Of a stretch of DNA of 21,328 nucleotides, positions 14,440 through 21,226 are shown piece after piece; the first letter of the stretch is position 1, and every line of letters starts with the position of its first letter. Below the pieces are notes generated by a model, which was not told the DNA's origin, did no database searches, and was given only the letters and a program-made list of their open reading frames with translations. The DNA comes from an uncultured Bacilli bacterium. Its GTDB lineage: Bacteria > Bacillota_I > Bacilli_A > RF39 > UBA660. Made by a program: the position numbers and the translations under genes. The DNA lies in the NCBI GenBank assembly GCA_934098385.1, contig CAKOOJ010000011.1:1-21328 (forward strand), read 5' to 3'.

Positions 14440-15069
14440 ATGCGTTTAAGAAATGTTAAAAATGCAAAAGAAATAGTAAATAATTCAAATTATGTTATAA
14501 ATAATCCAGAAGAATATATTGGAAACTATAAAAAAATATTTAATAACAATAACCCTATAAGTATAGAAATAGGTATGGGAAAAGGTAATTTCATTATAGG
14601 TATGGCAGAGAAGTATCCTAATATTAATTTTATAGGTATAGAAAAATATGAATCAGTAATGGTACGTGCTATAGAAAAACTAAATAATATAAATTTACCA
14701 AACTTAAAATTAATTAGAATGGATGCAAAAGATATAGATAAAGTATTTAATAAAGAAATAGATACAATATACTTAAATTTTTCAGACCCATGGCCAAAAA
14801 CTAGACATGCAAAAAGAAGATTAACTAGTCCATATTTTTTAGAATTATATGACAAAATATTTATATCTACACCACATATAATTCAAAAAACAGATAATAT
14901 ATTATTATTTGCCTCTAGTATAGAAACATTAAGTAATTATGGTTATACATTTGATAAAGTATCATTAGATTTAAAAAATACAGACATAGATAATGTAACA
15001 ACAGAATATGAAGAAAAATTTATGAATATGGGAGTAAAAATAAATTATCTAAATGCATATAAAAAATAA
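14440..15069 (+). CDS. trmB: tRNA (guanine-46-N7)-methyltransferase
   Basis: A 209-residue SAM-dependent enzyme making m7G46 in tRNA, of normal length. The SAM motif is IEIGMGKGNF at 42-51, followed by NFIGIEKYESV. The family signature NFSDPWPKTRHAKRR lies at 113-127, and a C-terminal TEYEEKF is present. A GGAAGTGA site precedes ATG 14440. The gene is monocistronic, bounded by a divergent neighbour and its own terminator. Confidence 0.95.
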   Translation: MRLRNVKNAKEIVNNSNYVINNPEEYIGNYKKIFNNNNPISIEIGMGKGNFIIGMAEKYPNINFIGIEKYESVMVRAIEKLNNINLPNLKLIRMDAKDIDKVFNKEIDTIYLNFSDPWPKTRHAKRRLTSPYFLELYDKIFISTPHIIQKTDNILLFASSIETLSNYGYTFDKVSLDLKNTDIDNVTTEYEEKFMNMGVKINYLNAYKK

Positions 15070-15070
15070 A

Positions 15071-15099
15071 TTATGTCGACACGCTTTGACATAATTTTT
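15071..15099 (+). terminator. trmB terminator
   Basis: TTATGTC (15071-15077) pairs with GACATAA (15088-15094), followed by five T's. It starts two bases after the trmB stop. Confidence 0.75.
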
Positions 15100-15186
15100 A
15101 TATACAATAATGTAGTATATATAACCAGAGCAATTTATTTGATTAGTGCTTACCCAATCATTATAAAAATGAGAGGGGATGTATAG

Positions 15187-15285
15187 ATGAAAAGAATACT
15201 TTATTATATTAAAGAAATATTAAAAAGTATATTTTTAATATATGTTTTGAAAATAATCTACTTCCTCCTACAAAAAGGGGTTTAG
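15187..15285 (+). CDS. Putative type I toxin, small membrane peptide (copy 2)
   Basis: A 32-residue ORF with a GAGAGGGG ribosome site at 15171-15178. It starts MKRILYYIKEILKSIF and then has a single hydrophobic helix ending YFLLQKGV. The N-terminal half is amphipathic and basic (K2, R3, K9, K13). It shares length and ending with copy 1 but little direct identity. Codons near the end (CTTCCTCCT) could pair with the ribosome site, one way of keeping a toxin message silent until processed. The function is inferred from the module, not from a recognised family. Confidence 0.6.
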   Translation: MKRILYYIKEILKSIFLIYVLKIIYFLLQKGV

Positions 15286-15400
15286 ATTAACTCCAATAGG
15301 CACTAAATATTATTTATGTTAGGCTACCATACATGTGGTTTGATTAATATCATATTTTGCCTCTTAATTTATTTATAATAAAAATAAATAACTTAATGTA

Positions 15401-15472
15401 AAATAAAAGCCGCATAATTAATATGCGTGCCAACCTTTATGGGTAGGCATTACAAATGTAATTGCTCTACTT
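15401..15472 (-). ncRNA. Putative antitoxin antisense RNA (copy 2)
   Basis: About 70 bases on minus from the promoter at 15479-15507 to a terminator with stem CGCATA (15411-15416)/TATGCG (15422-15427) and a T-rich tail. The terminator stem differs entirely from that of copy 1, yet both pair. The upstream stem TGCCTACC/GGTTGGCA is kept with one mismatch. GGTTGGCAC pairs with the toxin leader box GTGCTTACC with one mismatch and one G-U, so it fits less well than the copy 1 antisense RNA does. Confidence 0.6.
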
Positions 15473-15478
15473 AATATA

Positions 15479-15507
15479 AGTTTAACATTATGGTAGTGAT
15501 GTGTCAA
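15479..15507 (-). promoter_or_regulatory. Antitoxin RNA promoter, copy 2
   Basis: TTGACA on minus (15502-15507), 17 bases, then TAAACT (15479-15484). The start is expected near 15472. Confidence 0.6.
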
Positions 15508-15534
15508 TACAATTTTTACAAATTTTATGTATGT

Positions 15535-15563
15535 AAAAAGTAAACAGCAATTGTTTACTTTTT
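15535..15563 (-). terminator. tmcAL terminator
   Basis: AAAAAGTAAAC (15535-15545) pairs perfectly with GTTTACTTTTT (15553-15563). It overlaps the tmcAL stop codon and separates the gene from module copy 2. Confidence 0.75.
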
Positions 15564-16674
15564 AAAATTGTATTATTTTATTGCTTTTTTCAAATTCTAA
15601 TATGTCTTCATCTACTAACATATTATATATTTCATAAGCTTTAATATTATAATTTTTTATAGTAGAATTAATATTTTTTAAACTAGATACTATTGGAATA
15701 TTAGTATCTTTTTTTATTGAATTAATATATTTTTTACCTTTATCATTAAATCCTAATAATCTAATATATTCGTTTTTTAAACATTTTTCTTTATCTTTTT
15801 TAGTTAAACCAATTAATATATGTATAAACATTCTATTAATTCTGTTATATGTATATCTTTTAGATTTAGTTTTATTTATTAAATCATTTATATTATTACA
15901 TTCATTAATTACTTTTTTTAATCTGTTATCTATTCCTTCATCAACTGTTAAATATTTATCTAGGTTATCATCATTTATAATTTTATATTTAAGTAATTTA
16001 AAATATAAATCGTAATCTATTTTATTAATATATTTAGTAGTAGGAACATATTTATTTATATCTTCTTTATTAAGAATTTTGTTTCTAATATTACTTGCAC
16101 TAACTACATTAGAATCATTTTCTATATCATGATAATCATTAGTTCTTTTTATTGCAATGGCTTCTATATCATATTTATTTTTTAATATAGTTTTAATATA
16201 TGATAATCCTAATAAATCATTTGGGGTATTAATATTAGTTTTAAGAGCTAAATTAAGGGCAGTAGGATAATTAACACCATCTTTTAAATATTCCTTTACT
16301 TTACTATCATAATCTTTATTAAGAGATATATTAGCCATATCATATAATTTATTAATGTTACCAGATTCACTACCAAAGATTATCTTTTTAACTCCTAAAT
16401 AATTTAATAATTCTATACTAGCATCACTAAATATATCTGCAGAATTACTACCAAATATAAAAGGAAGTTCAATTACAATATCCACATTATTATTAAGAGC
16501 TAACAAAGTTTTGTTTTTAACACTTTCTATACTAATTTCACCACGTTCTAAAAAATATCCATTTAAAACTAATATAATAATAGAATTAGGATAAAGTTCT
16601 TTTATTTTATTTATATGATATATATGCCCATTATGAAATGGATTATATTCTGCTATAATTCCTATTATATCCAT
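15562..16674 (-). CDS. tmcAL: tRNA(Met) cytidine acetate ligase TmcAL (YlbM)
   Basis: A 370-residue nucleotidyltransferase-fold enzyme that activates acetate with ATP to make ac4C34 in elongator tRNA-Met. The family N-terminus IIAEYNPFHNGH has the HxGH nucleotide motif at H14-H17. ERGEIS (45-50) and later FGSESGNI and SASNIRNKI are also typical. It is somewhat shorter than the Bacillus protein (about 415), mainly in the C-terminal half. AAGGAGAG lies six to seven bases before the ATG. It has its own promoter and terminator. Confidence 0.92.
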   Translation of the reverse strand: MDIIGIIAEYNPFHNGHIYHINKIKELYPNSIIILVLNGYFLERGEISIESVKNKTLLALNNNVDIVIELPFIFGSNSADIFSDASIELLNYLGVKKIIFGSESGNINKLYDMANISLNKDYDSKVKEYLKDGVNYPTALNLALKTNINTPNDLLGLSYIKTILKNKYDIEAIAIKRTNDYHDIENDSNVVSASNIRNKILNKEDINKYVPTTKYINKIDYDLYFKLLKYKIINDDNLDKYLTVDEGIDNRLKKVINECNNINDLINKTKSKRYTYNRINRMFIHILIGLTKKDKEKCLKNEYIRLLGFNDKGKKYINSIKKDTNIPIVSSLKNINSTIKNYNIKAYEIYNMLVDEDILEFEKSNKIIQF

Positions 16675-16698
16675 AATATTCTCTCCTTTATATGGTTT

Positions 16699-16727
16699 AT
16701 ATTACTAAAATAATATAAAATAGTCAA
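16699..16727 (-). promoter_or_regulatory. tmcAL promoter
   Basis: On minus, TTGACT (16722-16727), 17 bases, TAATAT (16699-16704). The start is expected near 16692, about 18 bases before the ATG. Confidence 0.55.
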
Positions 16728-16885
16728 ATAAATGATTATTATACTATTGCATATATTATATATGTATGATATATTTATATACAGATACATTATATTTTTT
16801 TGCTGACTTATTTTTATGGTAATCACCAAATACTTAAAAATATTAAAGCATTAATAATGTATCTATTTTTTTAATATAATTTAGT

Positions 16886-17080
16886 ATGAATAAATTATTA
16901 TATTTTATTATAAGTATTATTTTTATTAGTACATCAAGTATATTTTTTATATTATATCTAAACTTGTTTAATATAGGATATAATGTATTTGAATATTTGT
17001 TTTTTTGTTTTAGAAAAATAGAATGTTTACTTTTAATACCTGGTATTTATATTTTATATAGAATAAATAAGAACTTATAA
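16886..17080 (+). CDS. Small two-helix membrane protein (hypothetical)
   Basis: A 64-residue ORF with two hydrophobic helices, about 4-28 and 48-60, joined by a loop containing CFRKIEC. No ribosome site precedes ATG 16886; a TATAAT lies at 16876-16881, only four bases before it. Either the mRNA is leaderless or the true start is different. Codon use and the balanced two-span shape favour a real gene, but start and expression are uncertain. Confidence 0.4.
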   Translation: MNKLLYFIISIIFISTSSIFFILYLNLFNIGYNVFEYLFFCFRKIECLLLIPGIYILYRINKNL

Positions 17081-17149
17081 TATAAATATTATTTTATTAC
17101 TTGAATAAATTTATTAAGTAATATAAAATATATTGTGAGGAGTGGTGAT

Positions 17150-18418
17150 ATGAGAGAGATAACGCTTTTACCAGCAGATACTTATGTTGTTGTTAATAAA
17201 ACTATTCTTACTGAGTATGATAAAAAAGTTATAATAGATTTATATCAACCACTTATTGGTCCACTTGCAATATCTCTTTATTTAACATTAATAAGTGATT
17301 TAAATAAAGATTTAAAAAAAAGTGATGAATATTCTCATCATCATTTAATGATTAATTTAAAAAGTGGATTGGATATTATTAAGAAAGCAAGAAGTAGTTT
17401 AGAGGCAGTAGGACTCGTTAAAACTTTAGTTAAAATAAACGAAAATCAAAATAATTATATATATCAAATATATAGTCCTCTTACACCAAATGATTTTTTT
17501 AATCATCCTATATTAAATGTTATTTTATATAATAATGTTGGGGATATAGAATACGATAAATTAACTGAATTTTATAAAAAAGTATATATAGATACTAAAG
17601 ATTATAAAGATATATCTGCTACACTAAATACAACATATAAAACAGTAAATAATGTAGTAAAAAAAGATATAATTGATAAAGAAAATATAGGTACTAATGT
17701 TGGAAATATGATAGATTTTGATATGTTAATATCTAGTATTCCAAGTAATATATTAAGTAGTAAGGCTTTTAACAAAAAAACTCGTGAATTAATTAATAAT
17801 TTATCTTTTGTATATGATATTGATAATTTAAGGATGATAGATTTAGTAAGATTATCTATAGATGATAATGGTATGATAAATAAAGATAAATTAATAAGTA
17901 ATATTAGGAAATATTATGATTTTAATAACAATGGAGCTTTACCTACATTAATATATAGAACACAACCTGATTATTTGAAACAAGGATATAATGATAATTC
18001 AAATAGGGGTAAAATGTTGTATGTATTTGAAAATACAACGCCATATGATTTCTTAATGGGAAAATATAAGGGAGTGAAACCTACTAGTAGAGATTTAAAG
18101 TTGTTAGAATATTTAGCATTAGAGTTAAAGATGCAACCAGCAGTAATAAATGTATTAGTGGATTATGTTCTTAGAATTAATGATAATAAACTTAATAGGA
18201 GTTATGTTGAAACTATTGCTGGAGAATGGGTTAGAAGTAATGTAACAACTGCTAAAGAAGCGATGGAAAGAGCAGAAAAGCAACATAAAAAAAATAAAAT
18301 GAAAATAGTTAAAAAACAGGAAAATATTCCAGTTTGGTTTAATGAAAAAAATGATAGTCAAGATATAACAGATAATGAAAAACAAGAATTAGAAAATTTA
18401 TTAAAAGATTTTAGGTGA
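17150..18418 (+). CDS. dnaB: Replication initiation/membrane attachment protein DnaB
   Basis: A 422-residue protein of the Firmicutes DnaB/DnaD class, acting with DnaD and DnaI to load the replicative helicase at oriC and restart sites; it is not the helicase. The N-terminal winged-helix part opens ITLLPADTYVVVNKTILTEY and has DLYQPLIGPLAISLYLTL. The C-terminal DnaD-like domain has PYDFLMGKYKGVKPTSRDLKLLEYL and ends AGEWVRSNVTTAKEAMERA. I chose ATG 17150 because GAGGAG (17137-17142) lies seven bases ahead; the in-frame GTG 17135 would overlap that site. dnaI follows four bases later. Confidence 0.9.
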   Translation: MREITLLPADTYVVVNKTILTEYDKKVIIDLYQPLIGPLAISLYLTLISDLNKDLKKSDEYSHHHLMINLKSGLDIIKKARSSLEAVGLVKTLVKINENQNNYIYQIYSPLTPNDFFNHPILNVILYNNVGDIEYDKLTEFYKKVYIDTKDYKDISATLNTTYKTVNNVVKKDIIDKENIGTNVGNMIDFDMLISSIPSNILSSKAFNKKTRELINNLSFVYDIDNLRMIDLVRLSIDDNGMINKDKLISNIRKYYDFNNNGALPTLIYRTQPDYLKQGYNDNSNRGKMLYVFENTTPYDFLMGKYKGVKPTSRDLKLLEYLALELKMQPAVINVLVDYVLRINDNKLNRSYVETIAGEWVRSNVTTAKEAMERAEKQHKKNKMKIVKKQENIPVWFNEKNDSQDITDNEKQELENLLKDFR

Positions 18419-18422
18419 TGAA

Positions 18423-19337
18423 ATGATAGAATTTAAAGAAACAAATAATTATGGCAAAAGTAATTTGAATGATGAGTTGAAAAGAGATTATATAAAAGCA
18501 TTGAAAAATATTAAGTTTAAAAACTTAGTAAATAGATTAAAATTAACTGATGAAATTGGTATGAAATATACATCAAAATTAGAACATACAATAAATGATT
18601 TACATAATTGTGAGAATTGTAAAGGATTAGTAGAATGTAAGAATGATGTTAATGGTTGTGTGTATTATCCTGAAAAAGATGATGATAAATTAGTATTTAA
18701 TTATGTTGCTTGTAAGTATAAAAATAAGGATATAGAAGAGAAAAGTAAAAAGAAAAGTTTATGTTATGGTGTAGGAGATATGTTAGCAAATGCATCAATG
18801 AGTGATATTTATACTGATGATAAGAAAAGAATTGATTTAATAAAATGGATTACTAATTTTTATCATAATTTCCCTAAAGAAAAAAAAGGATTATATTTGC
18901 ATGGTTCGTTTGGTAGTGGCAAAACATATATAGTGGCTGCTTTATTAAATGAATTTGCTAAAAAGAATTATAAAACTGTATTAATGTATTATCCAGAAAT
19001 GTTAAATAAATTAAAGTCTACTTTTGATAATACAAATGAATCTTTTAGTGAAATGTTAGAAACAATTAAAAAATGTGATTTTTTACTCATAGACGATATT
19101 GGTGCAGAATCTGTGTCTACGTGGAGTAGAGATGAAATACTTGGAACTATACTTCAATATAGAATGGAAAATAAATTAACAACATTTTTTACATCTAATT
19201 TAACGATTGATGAGTTAGAAACTAATTTAAGTATAACTAAAAATAATGTGGATAAAGTGAAAGCAAGAAGAATAATAGAAAGAATAAAGCAACTTACAAT
19301 TGATATAGAATTAGTTAGTAAAAATCGAAGAAACTGA
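18423..19337 (+). CDS. dnaI: Primosomal helicase loader DnaI
   Basis: A 304-residue AAA+ ATPase that loads the replicative helicase. The N-terminal zinc domain has C63-x2-C66, C72 and C79. Walker A is GSFGSGKT at 161-168, Walker B FLLIDDIGAE at 220-229, and sensor-type residues lie near RRIIERIKQL at the end. An AGGTGATG ribosome site spans the dnaB stop. The close coupling to dnaB is the conserved arrangement. Confidence 0.95.
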   Translation: MIEFKETNNYGKSNLNDELKRDYIKALKNIKFKNLVNRLKLTDEIGMKYTSKLEHTINDLHNCENCKGLVECKNDVNGCVYYPEKDDDKLVFNYVACKYKNKDIEEKSKKKSLCYGVGDMLANASMSDIYTDDKKRIDLIKWITNFYHNFPKEKKGLYLHGSFGSGKTYIVAALLNEFAKKNYKTVLMYYPEMLNKLKSTFDNTNESFSEMLETIKKCDFLLIDDIGAESVSTWSRDEILGTILQYRMENKLTTFFTSNLTIDELETNLSITKNNVDKVKARRIIERIKQLTIDIELVSKNRRN

Positions 19338-19355
19338 TTTACTTCGATTTTTTTT
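19322..19355 (+). terminator. dnaI terminator
   Basis: AAATCGAAG (19322-19330) pairs with CTTCGATTT (19342-19350) and runs into T's. The dnaI stop codon lies in the loop. Confidence 0.75.
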
Positions 19356-19366
19356 GATGTTATAAT
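19338..19366 (+). promoter_or_regulatory. Promoter within the dnaI terminator
   Basis: TTTACT (19338-19343), 17 bases, TATAAT (19361-19366), with an extended TG at 19358-19359. It drives the next gene and overlaps the terminator hairpin. Confidence 0.55.
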
Positions 19367-19387
19367 TAAATAAGGTAGGGTATGCTT

Positions 19388-19876
19388 ATGGAAAATAAAT
19401 CTTTTTTAAGCAAATTTCTTTTAGTATTAATAATTATAGTTTTAGTAATTATAATCACGTTTTTTCTTATAAATAAAAATAGTGTTGCAAACGATATGAA
19501 AGAAATAGAAAAAATTACAAGTATGAATGTGGATACATATGATGAAGATTTATATATTTATAAATTAGAGAATAATACTATATTTACATCTCCTTATTTT
19601 TATAATGCATATTATTTATCAAATAATGAAGTTACTTTTACAGAGTATAAAATTACCGATAAAACTAAGTTTTATTTGAAAACCCTATCTAATACAGAAA
19701 AGGATATCAATAATATTAAAATTACTTATGATCCAATTGATATTAATGAATTTAATTATATTTTAAATAATTATAATTTACTTAAAGTTTATATTTGGAA
19801 AGATAGTTACAATAATTGCAAAAATGTATTATTGTATTCTTCGAATAATGTTACTTTAGAAGTAGAAAATTATTAA
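19388..19876 (+). CDS. Hypothetical membrane-anchored extracytoplasmic protein
   Basis: A 162-residue protein with a single N-terminal membrane helix (about 8-29, FLLVLIIIVLVIIITFFL) and an outside domain of about 130 residues rich in Tyr, Asn and Asp, including ITYDPIDINEFNYILNNYN. There is no lipobox. I prefer ATG 19388 over ATG 19382, because GGTAGGG at 19374-19380 leaves seven bases before it but only one before the earlier ATG. It is not recognised and is monocistronic between two terminators. Confidence 0.65.
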   Translation: MENKSFLSKFLLVLIIIVLVIIITFFLINKNSVANDMKEIEKITSMNVDTYDEDLYIYKLENNTIFTSPYFYNAYYLSNNEVTFTEYKITDKTKFYLKTLSNTEKDINNIKITYDPIDINEFNYILNNYNLLKVYIWKDSYNNCKNVLLYSSNNVTLEVENY

Positions 19877-19886
19877 TTAATTTAAT

Positions 19887-19917
19887 CTAAAAAACCGTAT
19901 GATTACGGTTTTTTTAG
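19887..19917. terminator. Bidirectional terminator
   Basis: CTAAAAAACCGTA faces TACGGTTTTTTTAG with loop TGAT, giving a T run on both strands. It ends the anchored-protein gene and gerE; the gerE stop codon lies in it. Confidence 0.8.
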
Positions 19918-20115
19918 AGTTATTTCATTTAATTTTAATAGTTCAATAATTGCATTAGACCTATTAATAACGTCTAATTTTTGCATTACATTAGAAATAT
20001 GATTTCTTACAGTTTTTTCACTAATGTTTAGAATGCTACTTATTTCTTTAGTACTTTTATTATCTATTAGCAACTCAAAAATCTCTTTTTCTCTTTTTGT
20101 TATTATATTTTTCAT
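19903..20115 (-). CDS. gerE: Spore development regulator GerE
   Basis: A 70-residue LuxR-type DNA-binding protein without receiver domain. The sequence TKREKEIFELL, STKEISSILNISEKTVRNHI and MQKLDVINRSNAIIELLKL follows Bacillus GerE closely over its entire length. GerE is the last mother-cell regulator, adjusting sigma-K coat genes. The HTH spans about 21-46. An AGAGGA site lies upstream of ATG 20115. The neighbour on the same strand is spoIIIAH. Confidence 0.9.
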   Translation of the reverse strand: MKNIITKREKEIFELLIDNKSTKEISSILNISEKTVRNHISNVMQKLDVINRSNAIIELLKLNEITLKKP

Positions 20116-20145
20116 ATTATCCTCTTTCTATAACATTACTCAATA

Positions 20146-20154
20146 TATTTTATG
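20146..20154 (-). promoter_or_regulatory. Candidate sigma-K -10 of gerE
   Basis: On minus, CATAAAATA fits the sigma-K -10 consensus CATANNNTA, about 30 bases before the gerE ATG. The AC expected near -35 is not obvious. gerE is sigma-K dependent in Bacillus. Confidence 0.4.
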
Positions 20155-20171
20155 AGAAAAAATAATCTTTG

Positions 20172-20657
20172 CTATTGAAATTTAATAGTTATATACATTT
20201 TATTAGTATATTGTTCTTGTATTTTTCTAATTATTTGATTGGCAAATTTTGCATCAACATCTTTCTTAGATATTGTAATTTTTATATTATCTTTATCTAT
20301 TTTTACAAAACTTTGTAATTTAAAAGTGTCTGTTATTATTTTTTCGATGCTTTCTTCTTTGCCTTTATTAGAATTAATATTTTGTATTTTTTCATAAGCG
20401 TTATTTTTTTCTTCTAGTGTCGCTTTATCATTTAAAAGTATGGATTGTAGTTCATTCATAGTACTTGCAATTTCTTCGTCATCAAGAACCCTGAGTGATG
20501 CTAAAGAATCTGTATCTTTGATATTAATTGTTTCTACATCACTTGTATTTTCTTTTAATGTTGCTAAAGTATTATTGGGCATAGCAATGTAGTAAACACT
20601 TAAAACTAGAATTATACTAAAAAGAGTTAAAAACCAAAGACCTTGTTTATTTATCAT
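20172..20657 (-). CDS. spoIIIAH: Stage III sporulation protein AH
   Basis: A 161-residue mother-cell membrane protein that pairs with forespore SpoIIQ to form the channel ring around the engulfed forespore. The N-terminus KQGLWFLTLFSIILVLSVYY (helix about 7-24) is diagnostic. The C-terminal 70 residues form the YscJ/FliF-like ring-building domain (SIEKIITDTF, KDVDAKFANQIIRKIQEQY). A GGAGGG site precedes ATG 20657. It is shorter than the Bacillus protein (about 218), mainly in the linker. spoIIIAG and the rest of the spoIIIA operon are not upstream; only micro-ORFs are. Confidence 0.88.
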   Translation of the reverse strand: MINKQGLWFLTLFSIILVLSVYYIAMPNNTLATLKENTSDVETINIKDTDSLASLRVLDDEEIASTMNELQSILLNDKATLEEKNNAYEKIQNINSNKGKEESIEKIITDTFKLQSFVKIDKDNIKITISKKDVDAKFANQIIRKIQEQYTNKMYITIKFQ

Positions 20658-20710
20658 ATTTTTCCCTCCACTAACTATTAAATTATATTTAATGAAATGC
20701 TATTTTATTC

Positions 20711-20764
20711 TTATAAAAATAATCCAATACCATAAATTAATATTTTAAATATTTTCCACCACAT
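20711..20764 (-). CDS. Micro-ORF, 17-residue hydrophobic/basic peptide
   Basis: Encodes MWWKIFKILIYGIGLFL. AAAGGAG with an eight-base gap precedes the ATG. The leader AAAGGAGAATACAAAATG is nearly identical to that of the micro-ORF at 20845-20892. Lys 4 and 7 lie on one face of a helix. The spoIIIAH start follows about 50 bases downstream. Candidates are a SpoVM-like membrane-curvature peptide or a toxin-like peptide; no sequence match to SpoVM is claimed. Confidence 0.5.
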   Translation of the reverse strand: MWWKIFKILIYGIGLFL

Positions 20765-20782
20765 TTTGTATTCTCCTTTCTT

Positions 20783-20842
20783 TTAAAATCTTAATATAAA
20801 TAATTTGAATTTTAGATATAAATATCTTATAAATTTTTCCAT
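20783..20842 (-). CDS. Micro-ORF, 19-residue basic peptide
   Basis: Encodes MEKFIRYLYLKFKLFILRF, alternating basic and hydrophobic residues. It has no ribosome site of its own, but its ATG comes two bases after the stop of the upstream micro-ORF, a geometry that allows reinitiation. It is the least certain of the three. Confidence 0.35.
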   Translation of the reverse strand: MEKFIRYLYLKFKLFILRF

Positions 20843-20844
20843 TG

Positions 20845-20892
20845 TTAAAACATTAGTATTAGTTTTATAAGTAACTTAAAAAATCTATACAT
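20845..20892 (-). CDS. Micro-ORF, 15-residue amphipathic peptide
   Basis: Encodes MYRFFKLLIKLILMF. R3, K6 and K10 fall on one face of a helix and the other face is wholly hydrophobic. AAAGGAG sits eight bases before the ATG, as for the micro-ORF at 20711-20764. An AGGGCCCT palindrome and a TCACT/AGTGA stem lie just upstream. A longer in-frame reading from 21066 crosses a terminator and is not supported. Confidence 0.5.
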   Translation of the reverse strand: MYRFFKLLIKLILMF

Positions 20893-21000
20893 TTTGCATT
20901 CTCCTTTCTTAGGGCCCTCACTTATATATATAGTGAAAAAATTTGCATTTCCTTTTTTTTTCTTGCATTTTTTTAAACTTTTTTTTAAAAACTTACAAAT

Positions 21001-21034
21001 AAAAAATATCTGTATATAAAAATTAACAGATATT
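21001..21034 (-). terminator. Terminator upstream of the micro-ORF cluster
   Basis: AATATCTGT (21005-21013) pairs with ACAGATATT (21026-21034). The minus-strand read ends in T's. It would stop transcription from the Rpn-like gene and implies that the micro-ORFs have their own promoter between 20893 and 21000; TTGTAA, 17 bases, TAAAAA on minus is a weak candidate there. Confidence 0.55.
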
Positions 21035-21170
21035 CTGTTTTTGCTGTAAAGTAAATGTAAATACAAAAATTTATAATTTGTAGTTTTAAATTTTTATTTT
21101 TTGTTATATTTCATTAAAAATTTTTAATAGAAATTAATAACTTACTATAGTTGAAAATGGTAATATACAT

Positions 21171-21220
21171 TTAAATAAAAAAAGAATGTATTTACTGGTA
21201 TACCAGTTTTATACATTCTT
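21171..21220 (-). terminator. Terminator with internal palindrome
   Basis: AAGAATGTAT (21182-21191) pairs with ATACATTCTT (21211-21220). Inside lies the perfect palindrome ACTGGTATACCAGT (21194-21207). On minus the stem runs into a T tract and closes the partial gene at the window edge. Confidence 0.75.
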
Positions 21221-21226
21221 ATATTA

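Larger units (their letters stand above)
15111..15509. repeat. Copy 2 of the toxin/antisense-RNA module
   Basis: This is the same order of parts as at 23-432. The leader box AGTGCTTACCCA (15145-15156) is identical. After the ORF, AGGCACT (15298-15304) replaces AAGCACT (207-213) and still pairs with AGTGCTT through a G-U. The far end keeps TGGGTAGGCATT, which can pair with the whole leader box. The element fills the gap between the trmB and tmcAL terminators without disturbing either gene. Confidence 0.75.

Noticed and set aside
15086..15123. TTGACA at 15086-15091 as -35 of the copy 2 toxin
   Set aside because: It is 24 or more bases from the TATATA -10 and is explained as the right arm of the trmB terminator.
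17135..17149. GTG 17135 as the dnaB start
   Set aside because: It would place the GAGGAG ribosome site inside the coding region and has no site of its own.
20893..21066. 73-codon minus reading frame ending with the 15-residue micro-ORF
   Set aside because: The upstream part crosses a terminator hairpin and a homopolymer-rich region and lacks a ribosome site; only the last 15 codons have one.
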